Position numbers and translations under genes: made by a program
Shown: positions 23,970 to 33,024 of the stretch, in pieces
Numbering within the stretch: the stretch's first letter is position 1
Layout: every line of letters begins with the position of its first letter
The notes under the pieces: model-generated
What the model was told of the DNA's origin: nothing
What the model saw: only the letters and a program-made list of their open reading frames with translations
The model's database searches: none
Assembly: GCA_035631655.1 (NCBI GenBank)
Contig: DASQIH010000181.1
Coordinates: forward strand, 1 to 64,000
Source of the DNA: Gp1-AA122 sp035631655
GTDB lineage: Bacteria > Acidobacteriota > Terriglobia > Terriglobales > Acidobacteriaceae
DNA: 64,000 nucleotides
Reading direction: 5' to 3'

Positions 23970-25604
23970 ATGACCCAGACCAAGCACTATGACGTCATCA
24001 TCATCGGCACAGGGGCGGGAGGAGGAACACTCGCGCACGCACTCGCTTCGAGCGGAAAGAACATTCTCCTCATCGAACGCGGCGACTACGTGCGTCGCGA
24101 AAAGGCCAACTGGGACTCGCGCGCCGTAAACGTCGAAGGGAAATACCAGACCAAGGACGAATGGCGCGACAAGAACGGCAAGCCCCTTCACCCACACACC
24201 AATTACTACGTCGGCGGAAACACGAAGTTTTACGGCGCGGCTCTGTTTCGTTTGCGAAAGGAAGACTTCGGTGAAATCCGCCACTTCGGCGGAATCTCTC
24301 CCGCCTGGCCCATTTCGTACGACGATCTCGAACCCTATTACCTGAAGGCCGAACGTCTCTATCACGTGCACGGCAAGCGCGGTGAAGACCCGACCGAACC
24401 GAAGGCCAGCGGCCCCTATCCGCATTCTCCGATCAGCCACGAGCCGCGTATCCAGCAGCTAAGCGACGATTTCGAACGGCTTGGCCTGCGGCCGTTTCAC
24501 ACACCGCTCGGGCTGCAAATCGATGAACAGAATCCGCACGCGAGCAAGTGCATCCGCTGCGACACCTGCGACGGTTATCCGTGCCTCGTCGACGCCAAGT
24601 CCGACGCGCAAGTCCTCTGCGTTGACCCAGCACTTCGTTTTCCGAACGTCACTCTTCTCACCAACGCCTACGTCGAGCGCCTTGAGACCAGCGCCTCCGG
24701 CCGCGAGGTCACGAACATCCGGGTCAAGCGCAACGGCGCCGACGAATTCTATTCCGCGGATTTCGTCGTCGTCTCCTGCGGTGCGATCAACTCGGCCGCG
24801 CTGCTCTTGCGTTCGGCAAACGACAAGCATCCCCGCGGCCTCGCCAACGGCTCGGATGTCGTCGGCCGCCACTACATGGGACACGTGAACTCGGTTCTGC
24901 TTGCTGTCTCCAAGTGCCCAAACCCGACGCTCTACCAGAAGACGCTTGCCGTGAATGATTTCTATTTCGGTTCGAAGGACTGGGAATACCCGATGGGCCA
25001 CTTTTCGTTCGTCGCAAAACTCGATGGCGTCGCGCTGTCTGCCGGTGCCCCGGCCATCGCGCCCGGCTGGACCCTCGATCTGATGGCGCAGCATGCGCTC
25101 AGCTTCTGGCTTACGTCGGAAGACCTGCCCGATCCCAACAATCGTGTAAAGCTCGACCGGGAAGGCCGGATCGTTCTTGAGTACGCGCCGAACAACGAAG
25201 AAGCGCACCGCCGCCTGATCGCGAAGCTCAAGGACCTCATGAAGCAGCAAACCAAGTGCGGCGTTCACGGCCACGACTGCCACGAAGGGCTGTTCTCAAG
25301 GAACCTCTTCCTCGGTGACCGTATTCCGCTTGCTGGCGTCGCGCACCAGAACGGCACGATCCGTTTCGGCCACGACCCCAAAACATCCGCTCTCGACGAG
25401 AATTGCAAGGCGCACGAAGTCGACAACCTCTATGTCGTCGACGGCAGCTTTTTCCCGTCGAGTGCCGCCGTCAATCCGGCGTTGACCATCATGGCCAACG
25501 CGCTTCGCGTCGGCGATCACCTGGTCGGCCGGCTCGGCTCGAAGACCGTCGCGCAAGCGTCCGCCCCGCAGCCAAGAACAGCAGGAGTGACCCATGCAGT
25601 CTAG
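23970..25604 (+). CDS. GMC-family oxidoreductase
   Basis: From ATG 23970 (AAGGGAG upstream) the product has 544 residues. It binds FAD through DVIIIGTGAGGGTLAHALASSG and LLIERG. The second GMC block is YYVGGNTKFYGAALFRLR, and the C-terminal VDNLYVVDGSFFPSSAAVNPALTIMANALR carries the conserved flavin contact and active-site residues. CIRCDTCDGYPCLVDAK is a Cys-rich insert that could hold metal. No signal peptide is seen. Such enzymes oxidise sugars or alcohols, often with a small partner subunit; none is adjacent. The gene overlaps the following VOC gene by 11 bp. Confidence 0.9.
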   Translation: MTQTKHYDVIIIGTGAGGGTLAHALASSGKNILLIERGDYVRREKANWDSRAVNVEGKYQTKDEWRDKNGKPLHPHTNYYVGGNTKFYGAALFRLRKEDFGEIRHFGGISPAWPISYDDLEPYYLKAERLYHVHGKRGEDPTEPKASGPYPHSPISHEPRIQQLSDDFERLGLRPFHTPLGLQIDEQNPHASKCIRCDTCDGYPCLVDAKSDAQVLCVDPALRFPNVTLLTNAYVERLETSASGREVTNIRVKRNGADEFYSADFVVVSCGAINSAALLLRSANDKHPRGLANGSDVVGRHYMGHVNSVLLAVSKCPNPTLYQKTLAVNDFYFGSKDWEYPMGHFSFVAKLDGVALSAGAPAIAPGWTLDLMAQHALSFWLTSEDLPDPNNRVKLDREGRIVLEYAPNNEEAHRRLIAKLKDLMKQQTKCGVHGHDCHEGLFSRNLFLGDRIPLAGVAHQNGTIRFGHDPKTSALDENCKAHEVDNLYVVDGSFFPSSAAVNPALTIMANALRVGDHLVGRLGSKTVAQASAPQPRTAGVTHAV

Positions 25605-26634
25605 ACGGCTCTTGCGATTTCTCCTTTCCATAACGTTTCTTGCCACGGGTGCGTTTTTCGCTTCGGCCCAGGCCCTTATTGCGGAAGCCCAGCAAATCCA
25701 CATCCGTAGCATCGGTCCCGTCATCACGACCGTCGCCGACATGGATCGCTCGGTGGAGTTCTATTCCCGCGTCCTCACATTCGAAAAAATGTCCGATACG
25801 GAAGTCGCGGGAGACGATCTGGAGCATCTGTTCGGCGTTTTTGGTTCGCGCGCCCGCATTGTGCGCATGCGTCTCGGCGGCGAGTCGATCGAGCTCGTCC
25901 AATTTCTTGCCCCGCGCGGCCGCCCCATTCCTGTCGATTCCCGCAGCAACGATCTGTGGTTTCAGCATTTCGCCGTCATCGTCAGCGACATGGACCGTGC
26001 CTACGCGATCTTGCGCGAGAACAAAGTGGAGCACGCTTCTTCTGGTCCACAGCGGCTGCCCGACTGGAACAAGAACGCGGGCGGCATCGAAGCCTTTTAT
26101 TTCAAGGACCCGGACGGGCATCCACTCGAAATCCTTCATTTTCCTGCCGGGAAAGGCGACCCCAAATGGCAGGCGAAGACCGACCGCGTGTTCCTCGGCA
26201 TCGACCACACCGCGATCGCCGTCTCGAATACCGATGCCAGCCTCAAGTTCTATCGCGACCTCCTGGGATTGCGGGTGGCCGGAGAAAGCGAAAACTACGG
26301 AACCGAGCAGGAGCATCTCAACAACGTGTTTGGCGCGCGGTTGCGCATCACCGCGTTGCGCGCTCCTTCCGGACCCGGCATCGAGCTCCTCGAATATCTG
26401 AGCCCTCGCGATGGCCGGCCCTATCCCTCGGATGAACGCGCCAATGACCTCGTGCATCGCCAGACGGAACTCGAAGCGGACGCAATCGACTCCGTTGCGG
26501 CACCCTTGCGAACTGCGGCCGTCCCTTTTGTCTCGTCTAGCCCAGCGACATTTCACGACGGAAAAATCGGATTTACTACAGGCCTAGTGATTCGGGACCC
26601 CGATGGCCACGCACTCGGCATCGTTCAGCGCTAG
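25594..26634 (+). CDS. Secreted protein with two VOC (glyoxalase) domains
   Basis: The 346-residue product begins with a signal peptide (LLRFLLSITFLATGAFFASAQA). Two vicinal-oxygen-chelate domains follow, at about 35-185 (SIGPVITTVADMDRSVEFYSRVLTF, EAFYFKDPDGHPLEILHF) and 200-345 (FLGIDHTAIAVSNTDASLKFYRDLLGL, GLVIRDPDGHALGIVQR). His and Glu residues at the canonical metal positions are present. It might be an exported dioxygenase, lyase or isomerase. It overlaps the GMC gene and has its own reading of the same region, consistent with an operon. Confidence 0.85.
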   Translation: MQSRRLLRFLLSITFLATGAFFASAQALIAEAQQIHIRSIGPVITTVADMDRSVEFYSRVLTFEKMSDTEVAGDDLEHLFGVFGSRARIVRMRLGGESIELVQFLAPRGRPIPVDSRSNDLWFQHFAVIVSDMDRAYAILRENKVEHASSGPQRLPDWNKNAGGIEAFYFKDPDGHPLEILHFPAGKGDPKWQAKTDRVFLGIDHTAIAVSNTDASLKFYRDLLGLRVAGESENYGTEQEHLNNVFGARLRITALRAPSGPGIELLEYLSPRDGRPYPSDERANDLVHRQTELEADAIDSVAAPLRTAAVPFVSSSPATFHDGKIGFTTGLVIRDPDGHALGIVQR

Positions 26635-26656
26635 AACCGTGAAGGAGGTTGCCGCC

Positions 26657-29347
26657 ATGAACGCGGAAGAAAAACGTCTAGAAGAAGCGAGAACTCGCAA
26701 GGCGCACTGGAAGCGCTGGGGGCCTTACGTAAGCGATCGCGCCTGGGGCACGGTTCGCGAGGACTACAGCGCCACGGGCGAAGCCTGGGAATATTTTCCG
26801 CACGACCAGGCCCGCTCCCGCGCCTACCGTTGGAATGAGGACGGACTCGCCGCTATTTGCGACCGGCATCAGTGCGTTTGTTTCGGCCTGGCTCTCTGGA
26901 ACGAAGCCGATTCCATCCTCAAGGAGCGTCTCTTCGGATTAACCGGAAACGAAGGAAACCACGGCGAAGATGTGAAGGAGTATTACTTTCATCTCGACTC
27001 GACGCCTACCCATTCCTACATGAAGTTTCTCTACAAGTATCCGCAGAGTGCGTTTCCCTACGCCGAACTCGTTGCCGAAAATCGACGCCGCTCGAAGCAG
27101 GATCCGGAGTTCGAACTCCTCGACAGCGGCGCCCTCGCCGAGAACCGCTATTTCGACATCGTCGTCGAATATGCGAAGGCAGGCGCCGACGACCTTCTGG
27201 TGCGCATCACCGCGCACAATCGCGGTCCGGAAGCCGCTCCCATCCGTCTGCTCCCCACGGTTTGGTTTCGCAATACGTGGTCCTGGCAGAACGATGCGCC
27301 AAAACCTTCTCTCGCCCAAGGCGTTTCCGCCAAGAATGCCGCGGCCATCGCTCTCGATCACCCGGAACTCGGAAAACTCTGGCTGTATGCCGAGGAACCT
27401 GCCGAGTCGCTCTTCACGGAAAATGAAACGAACACCGAGCGGCTCTACGGTTATGCGGGACCGCAATTCGCCAAAGACAGTATCAACGACTACGTCGTCA
27501 CCGGGAAAGCGGACGCCGTGAATCCGGCGCAATCCGGAACCAAGGCGTCGTTTCACTACCGCCATGTCGTTCCGGTCGGCGGCAGCGTCACGGTCAAACT
27601 CCGGCTGACGAACCAGTCTTGGCCTGCGTCGAAGGATCCAGTCGGCGGAGAATTCGACAAGATTTTCGAGCAGCGCCTCCGTGAAGCGGACGAGTTCTAC
27701 GCTGGCATCGCTCCCGCGTCGCTATCCGCGGATGGCCGCAACACGCTGCGCCAGGCGTTCGCCGGACTTCTCTGGTCGAAACAGTTCTACCATTACGTGC
27801 AGAAGGACTGGCTCGCCGGCGATCCCGCACAACCGGCTCCTCCCGCGTCGCGGAACTCCGGTCGCAACAGCGACTGGCCGCACGTGTACAACGCGGACGT
27901 TATTTCCATGCCGGATAAATGGGAATATCCCTGGTACGCGGCGTGGGACCTTGCATTTCATTGCGTCCCGCTCGCGCTCGTTGATCCCGATTTCGCCAAG
28001 GAGCAACTCGTGCTCTTTCTGCGCGAATGGTACATGCATCCGAACGGACAGCTCCCTGCCTACGAATGGGCGCTCGGTGACGTCAATCCTCCGGTGCACG
28101 CGTGGTCGGCGTGGCGCGTCTACAAGATCGAAAAGAAAAAGCGCGGACGCGGCGACCGTGCGTTTTTGGAACGCGTGTTTCAGAAGCTCCTGCTGAATTT
28201 CACGTGGTGGGTGAACCGCAAAGACGCCGAAGGCATGAACGTTTTCCAAGGCGGCTTTTTGGGGCTCGACAACATCGGCGTCTTTGACCGCAGCGCTCCG
28301 CTGCCCACCGGAGGCCACATCGAGCAATCGGACGGCACGGCGTGGATGGCCATGTACTCGCTCAACATGCTGGCCATCGCGCTGGAACTTGCGAGCGAAA
28401 ATCCGGTGTACGAAGACGTCGCCAGCAAATTCTGGGAGCACTTCCTCTATATCGCCCACGCCATGAGTCACCGAGGCGACGGCCAGGAATCGATGTGGAA
28501 CTCGGAAGACGGCTTCTTCTACGATGTTCTGCACCTGCCGAACGGCGAGCGCAAACCCATGAAGGTGCGCTCGATGGTGGGTCTTATCCCGCTGTTTGCC
28601 GTGCAGACGCTCGAACCCGAACTCCTCGACCGCCTGCCCAATTTCAAGCGCAGGCTCGAATGGTTCATCGAAAACCGGCCGGACCTGACCGCCAACGTCG
28701 CGTGCATGCGCACGCCCGGCAACCGCGAACGCAGGCTCCTGTCCATCGTCGACGCCGATAAACTGCGGCACTCGCTGCGGTACATGTTGGACGAAAGCGA
28801 ATTTCTGTCTCCGTACGGCATCCGCGCGTTGTCGCGATTCCATCGAGAAAACCCCTACGTTCTGCACGTCAACGGAAACGAGCACCGCGTGGACTATCAG
28901 CCGGCCGAATCGAAGACCAGCTTGTTCGGTGGAAACTCAAACTGGCGTGGCCCGATTTGGTTTCCTCTGAACTTCCTTCTCGTCGAATCGCTGCAGAAAT
29001 TCCATCACTACTTCGGAGAAGACTTCCAGGTGGAATTCCCGACCGGCAGTGGACAACAAATGACTTTGGCGGAAATCGCCGGCGAGATCTCCAGGCGTCT
29101 CAATGGAATCTTTCTTCGCAACGCCTCCGGGCACCGGCCCGTCGCCGGAGAACTGGACCCCTTCCAGTCCGATCCCCACTGGAAAGACCTCGTCCTCTTC
29201 CATGAGTATTTCCACGGCGATACCGGTGCCGGAGTCGGCGCCAATCACCAGACCGGATGGACGGGACTGGTCGCAAAACTTCTGACGCAAAGCGGCGAAG
29301 CAGCATCGGCGGCCGACCGGGTAGCGGCGAGGGCGGCTACTTCATAA
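26657..29347 (+). CDS. Large MGH1/GH63-like glucosidase
   Basis: From ATG 26657 (AAGGAGG upstream) the product has 896 residues. The N-terminal block SDRAWGTVREDYSATGEAWEYFPHDQARSRAYRWNEDG and FGLALWNEADSILKERLFGL is typical of bacterial glucosidases related to yeast YMR196W. The catalytic (alpha/alpha)6 domain contains YAAWDLAFHCVPLALVDPDFAKEQL, LPAYEWALGDVNPPVHAWSAWRVY and SDGTAWMAMYSLNMLAIALELA with candidate acidic catalytic residues. It is cytoplasmic, with no signal. With the debranching enzyme at 15611 it suggests active alpha-glucan or disaccharide metabolism. It converges with a GNAT gene. Confidence 0.88.
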   Translation: MNAEEKRLEEARTRKAHWKRWGPYVSDRAWGTVREDYSATGEAWEYFPHDQARSRAYRWNEDGLAAICDRHQCVCFGLALWNEADSILKERLFGLTGNEGNHGEDVKEYYFHLDSTPTHSYMKFLYKYPQSAFPYAELVAENRRRSKQDPEFELLDSGALAENRYFDIVVEYAKAGADDLLVRITAHNRGPEAAPIRLLPTVWFRNTWSWQNDAPKPSLAQGVSAKNAAAIALDHPELGKLWLYAEEPAESLFTENETNTERLYGYAGPQFAKDSINDYVVTGKADAVNPAQSGTKASFHYRHVVPVGGSVTVKLRLTNQSWPASKDPVGGEFDKIFEQRLREADEFYAGIAPASLSADGRNTLRQAFAGLLWSKQFYHYVQKDWLAGDPAQPAPPASRNSGRNSDWPHVYNADVISMPDKWEYPWYAAWDLAFHCVPLALVDPDFAKEQLVLFLREWYMHPNGQLPAYEWALGDVNPPVHAWSAWRVYKIEKKKRGRGDRAFLERVFQKLLLNFTWWVNRKDAEGMNVFQGGFLGLDNIGVFDRSAPLPTGGHIEQSDGTAWMAMYSLNMLAIALELASENPVYEDVASKFWEHFLYIAHAMSHRGDGQESMWNSEDGFFYDVLHLPNGERKPMKVRSMVGLIPLFAVQTLEPELLDRLPNFKRRLEWFIENRPDLTANVACMRTPGNRERRLLSIVDADKLRHSLRYMLDESEFLSPYGIRALSRFHRENPYVLHVNGNEHRVDYQPAESKTSLFGGNSNWRGPIWFPLNFLLVESLQKFHHYFGEDFQVEFPTGSGQQMTLAEIAGEISRRLNGIFLRNASGHRPVAGELDPFQSDPHWKDLVLFHEYFHGDTGAGVGANHQTGWTGLVAKLLTQSGEAASAADRVAARAATS

Positions 29348-29354
29348 CCACTTT

Positions 29355-29825
29355 TCACCAACGCTTGTTGAGAACTTCGAGGTGCGGCTGGAACCCTACA
29401 TCCAGGTACAGCCGGCGCGCTGTGCCGTTGTTCGCGAGCACTCCGATCCGCAGTTCGGTTGCGCCCGCTTGCTTCGCGTAGGTCTCGGCCCTTTCAAGGA
29501 GCTGGCGTCCGATCCCGCGTCCTCGATATGGTTCGAGCACGACAAGGTCCGTGATTAGTGCATAGTGGCCGGGCGGGTCATCGAGCTCCGTGAACGGTTC
29601 GCGGGCGAGAACCGTCGTGAAGCCCACTACCAGGGAGTCTTCTTCGGCCACGTAGATCTGGCCGAGGGTCTCGCGACATCGCGCGTGGATGCGCTCGCAG
29701 TACCGATCCGCCATGTCTTCGCCAGCTAGAAGAAGAGGATCGATGGCGCGTTCAGAGTCCTGAAGGACAACAACACATCGCCGAAGCGCGGCGGCGTCGC
29801 GTTCCTGGTATTCACGGATAATCAT
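29355..29825 (-). CDS. GNAT family N-acetyltransferase
   Basis: The 156-residue protein has the GNAT fold. The acetyl-CoA pyrophosphate loop is LVVLEPYRGRGIGRQLLERAE (R-G-x-G-I-G), followed by LRIGVLANNGTARRLYLDVGFQ as the strand-5/helix-4 block. The substrate is unknown. Its neighbours are the glucosidase (convergent) and the DUF417 gene (divergent). I see no promoter motif of the shared type in 29826-30100. Confidence 0.88.
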   Translation of the reverse strand: MIIREYQERDAAALRRCVVVLQDSERAIDPLLLAGEDMADRYCERIHARCRETLGQIYVAEEDSLVVGFTTVLAREPFTELDDPPGHYALITDLVVLEPYRGRGIGRQLLERAETYAKQAGATELRIGVLANNGTARRLYLDVGFQPHLEVLNKRW

Positions 29826-30100
29826 CAGGAAATCCTTTGTCGATGGAAGGCGACCCTGCGACCGGCGGTCTTCTCAGAAACTGATCAGCAGACCGCCCGT
29901 AAAGACCACGTTGTTCTGCAGGCTGCCGCGAACGCTTTGATTCTCCCCTTCGCATTCGTTTGGACGCACCTCTCCACCTGACGTGGGATGCAGAAAGACG
30001 CAAAGGGTTTCAGCCAAATGCAGCCCTCGACCGTGAATCTTTTGCGGAAGTCCCGAATCTCACTGCTCGTAGACAAAGCCCTGGGTGTCGGGAGAAGAGC

Positions 30101-30616
30101 ATGACGACAGAAACGAAGACCGCGGAAGACGCAGGCAAGTCTGAAAACATTTCCGCTTATCTCGAGAAAGCTGGAACACACATTTCGCGCTATGGTCTTG
30201 CCGTAATCTTGCTCCTCATCGGCGTTTTGAAATTTACCCCGGCTGAAGCCGACGGCATCCAGCCGCTCGTCGCCCACAGCCCCTTTTTGTCGTGGATGTA
30301 TTTAGTTCTCGGCAAGCAGGGCGTGTCGAACGTCATCGGCACAATCGAGCTTCTCGTCGCCGCTCTCCTCGTCCTGAGGCCCTTCTCGCCGCGCGCTTCT
30401 TTTCTCGGGAGCCTCGGCGCGATCGCGACGTTTCTGTTGACTACGAGCTTCCTGTTTACGACTCCTGGCGCGTTGCAGCTCGGCCACGGAGTGCAAATTC
30501 TTGGCGATGCCGGACAGTTCCTGATCAAGGACCTCGTCCTTCTCGGAGCATCCTTCTGGACTGCCGCCGAAGCGTGGCGAGCTTCGACGATCCGAAACAA
30601 TTGGAGCGAGGCCTGA
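30101..30616 (+). CDS. DUF417 (YkgB/RclC-like) membrane protein
   Basis: From ATG 30101, with GGAGAAG upstream, the product has 171 residues. It has four helices and family blocks SRYGLAVILLLIGVLKFTPAEADGIQPLVAHSPFLSWMY and VIGTIELLVAALLVLRPFSPRASFLGS, ending in HGVQILGDAGQFLIKDLVLLG. In E. coli the relative RclC belongs to a reactive-chlorine resistance operon. It precedes the phosphatase gene by five bases. Confidence 0.87.
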   Translation: MTTETKTAEDAGKSENISAYLEKAGTHISRYGLAVILLLIGVLKFTPAEADGIQPLVAHSPFLSWMYLVLGKQGVSNVIGTIELLVAALLVLRPFSPRASFLGSLGAIATFLLTTSFLFTTPGALQLGHGVQILGDAGQFLIKDLVLLGASFWTAAEAWRASTIRNNWSEA

Positions 30617-30621
30617 GACCC

Positions 30622-31461
30622 ATGACGGCAGCGAGTGAAGCAAGTCTGCCCACGGGGTTAAAGATCGGCGCAAATTCGGACGCCGCCTATCGAATGTCCT
30701 GCATGGAACTCTGGGGCGGAAATACCTCGGTTGAAACGTCGGTCGCCTTGCCCGGGCTTGCCGGATGGGTGCATTCGAAGCCTGTCGAGCCGGCTGTACA
30801 GGGAGGAGACGTCTACTATCTTTCCGTATGCTCGGCCGGATTGCTTTCACGCATTGTTCTTGCCGATGTGGCAGGCCACGGACAGGAAGTAGGCGGGGCC
30901 GCGATAACCTTGCGCGATCTCTTGCGCCAACACGTCAATGCCTTCGATCAATCGAAGCTGATGCGGGGAATCAACGATTCCTTCGGGAGCGGCTCCGACG
31001 AAAGCGTTCAGTACGCCACCGCCGCCGTTCTCGGCTACTACTGCGAAACGCGCCAGCTCATCTTCGCCAACGCCGGCCATCCTCCCGTGCTCTGGTACCG
31101 TGCGGCGCAGCAAACCTGGGAATGGCTGCACGAGGAAACACCTCACGCGGAGACGGCGGTCGAGGATCTTCCTCTCGGCCTGATTGCCGGCACCAAGTAC
31201 ACCCAGACAGCCGTGCGCCTGGGTCCCGGGGACCTCGTCCTTATATATACCGACGGCGTAACGGAATCGGTCAACGATGCCTCGGAAGAGCTCGGCTACA
31301 GCGGTCTTCTCACCCTCGCTCGGTCTTTGCCCGTTCACGCGCCTGCACAGGTCGGGCCCGCATTGCTTGCTGCGCTCGCGCGCTTTCGCGGCGCCTCGCA
31401 ACCATTTGATGACCTCAGCGTCATCGTTCTGCAGGAGTGCGACCGTCTTCTTTCTGACTGA
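30622..31461 (+). CDS. PP2C/SpoIIE-type serine/threonine phosphatase
   Basis: From ATG 30622 the product has 279 residues. The metal-binding acidic residues of PPM phosphatases are in place: QGGDVYYL, VLADVAGHG, YTDGVTESV and QPFDDLSVIVL. FANAGHPPVLWYR is the SpoIIE/RsbU-type core. Residues 1-40 lack a known sensor domain, so it is a stand-alone phosphatase that may act on an anti-anti-sigma or other phosphoprotein. It follows the DUF417 gene by five bases and is probably co-transcribed. Its protein substrate is not encoded nearby. Confidence 0.87.
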   Translation: MTAASEASLPTGLKIGANSDAAYRMSCMELWGGNTSVETSVALPGLAGWVHSKPVEPAVQGGDVYYLSVCSAGLLSRIVLADVAGHGQEVGGAAITLRDLLRQHVNAFDQSKLMRGINDSFGSGSDESVQYATAAVLGYYCETRQLIFANAGHPPVLWYRAAQQTWEWLHEETPHAETAVEDLPLGLIAGTKYTQTAVRLGPGDLVLIYTDGVTESVNDASEELGYSGLLTLARSLPVHAPAQVGPALLAALARFRGASQPFDDLSVIVLQECDRLLSD

Positions 31462-31496
31462 ACTGTGTGGGCATTGAGTAAAACGAAGGAGCGCAA

Positions 31497-31808
31497 ATGA
31501 TCAAGGTCAGCGTGCTTTATCCGAATGGGGCAGATAAGACATTCGATATCACTTACTACCTCAACCACCACATGCCCTTGGTTCAGAGACTATTGGGATC
31601 AGCTTTGAAGGGCATGTCCGTGGAACATGGGATCTCCGGCGAGAAGCCGGGATCGGCTGCGCCGTACATAGCAACTGGTCATCTTCTTTTTCAGTCGCTT
31701 GAAACTTATCAAGCGAGCTTCGCTCCCCACGCGCAGGAAATCATCGCGGACATCCCGAAGTACACGAACTCCGAGCCGCTCATCCAGATCGGCGAGGTCA
31801 AGTTGTAG
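31497..31808 (+). CDS. EthD-domain protein
   Basis: This 103-residue protein has the EthD/ferredoxin-like dimeric barrel: VSVLYPNGADKTFDITYYLNHHMPLVQRLLG with the His-His pair after Asn, and ATGHLLFQSLETYQASFAPHAQEIIADIPKYTN. The HHMP motif is the usual family mark. Its role in ring cleavage or ether degradation is inferred from the family name only. An AAGGAG RBS lies a few bases before ATG 31497. Its last 11 bp overlap the end of the convergent LtrA gene. Confidence 0.85.
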   Translation: MIKVSVLYPNGADKTFDITYYLNHHMPLVQRLLGSALKGMSVEHGISGEKPGSAAPYIATGHLLFQSLETYQASFAPHAQEIIADIPKYTNSEPLIQIGEVKL

Positions 31809-33006
31809 GATCGATTTGCTCGGCGGCACTTACAGCCATTTTGCTCTCGTGGCGTGACAGCGCAACCTGAAGAACCGCAAAAAAGGCCAGTACGACGACG
31901 AAGTAGTGTGGAAACAACGGAAGCGCAACGAGCGGCAGCAACAGGACCGCGGCCGCAACCACGCAATGCGGCAGCAGGAAATTAACAACGGAACGCGAGG
32001 AACGCGCCTTTTCGGAAGTTGCCGCGACCGTCGCAAGCGAAATCATGACCACCGTTGCCGCCGTAGCAAGCAACCATGCTTCGCCCTGCCTAAGAACCAC
32101 GCCTCGATCAAGACCAATCACGCGCTCGACACCGATCCCGACAGTCGCAACCCCGAGGTACATCGGAAAGTGCGCGTAGCTCCACACACGAAACAACCGG
32201 AAATCGCGCCTGCTGCGAATATGCCGTTCCTTGGCCGCGTGTGCTCCATCGAAATACCACCACCACAAACCGAACACGAGCGCCATGCCGAAGAACGCAG
32301 CGGAAGCGGCGTGCGGGCTCCACGTTTCCTGGCTTTCGATGCCGCGCATGATCGCCACCAAGGACTCGCCCATCAAGATGATCGTGAACAAGCCGAATCG
32401 CTCGGGCAGATGTTCCGGATGGGGAGGGAGTTCGTGATCGTGGTCCGCGCAAAAGATGGGTGTCGCGATTTCGACGGCCAGCGCAGCACCCCAAACCCAG
32501 AAGCGCTCGGGAGAGTCGAGGAACGCCGCCACCAGCCACAACAAAGCCGCCAGACCGAATCCCGCCGCGTAGTAATTGGTGAGCCGTTTTGATCTTTCGA
32601 CGCTCCGCGCCCGCAGGTATTGCAGCACGAGAATGATGCGCATCACGGCGTACGCTGCAGCGAATCCCGCTGCGCTTCTTGAATCGAGAGCCTCGCTCGC
32701 GTTCGCGGCCATGACCGCCACGGTGAACATCTGTACGAGCGTCAGCGCGCGCTGCACCCGATCGTCCGTATCGAACCGCGTCGAGTACAGCGTGTGTCCG
32801 AGCCAGGCCCACCAGATCAGAAAGAAGAGAAACGCGTAGCGCGCAAGCGCCGGAAAGGAGTAGTTCGTATGCAGCGGGCCGCCGACTTGAGCGACAGCCG
32901 CGACAAAAATCAGATCAAAAAAGAGTTCAAGCCAGGTTGCGCGCCTTCCTGCAGCGCTGTTTGCGGGCCGCGCCGCGGGCAGAGAGAGCAGTGTCCAAAC
33001 GCTCAT
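31798..33006 (-). CDS. LtrA family low-temperature requirement membrane protein
   Basis: The 402-residue protein has about ten to twelve membrane helices. The LtrA signature RATWLELFFDLIFVAAVAQV lies at about 22-42 and FLIWWAWLGHTLYSTRFDTDD at about 65-85; HPEHLPERFGLFTIILMGESLVA is the central conserved block. Named for a Listeria cold-growth gene, the molecular activity of the family is unknown. It converges with EthD by 11 bp and follows the glucose-dehydrogenase-like gene on the same strand by 18 bp, so the two may be co-transcribed. Confidence 0.88.
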   Translation of the reverse strand: MSVWTLLSLPAARPANSAAGRRATWLELFFDLIFVAAVAQVGGPLHTNYSFPALARYAFLFFLIWWAWLGHTLYSTRFDTDDRVQRALTLVQMFTVAVMAANASEALDSRSAAGFAAAYAVMRIILVLQYLRARSVERSKRLTNYYAAGFGLAALLWLVAAFLDSPERFWVWGAALAVEIATPIFCADHDHELPPHPEHLPERFGLFTIILMGESLVAIMRGIESQETWSPHAASAAFFGMALVFGLWWWYFDGAHAAKERHIRSRRDFRLFRVWSYAHFPMYLGVATVGIGVERVIGLDRGVVLRQGEAWLLATAATVVMISLATVAATSEKARSSRSVVNFLLPHCVVAAAVLLLPLVALPLFPHYFVVVLAFFAVLQVALSRHESKMAVSAAEQIDPTT

Positions 33007-33024
33007 GGTATCGAGATGATCGCG

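Noticed and set aside
29812..30003. 63-residue minus-strand frame between the GNAT and DUF417 genes
   Set aside because: Arg-rich and without domain; the stretch 29826-30100 shows no supported gene.
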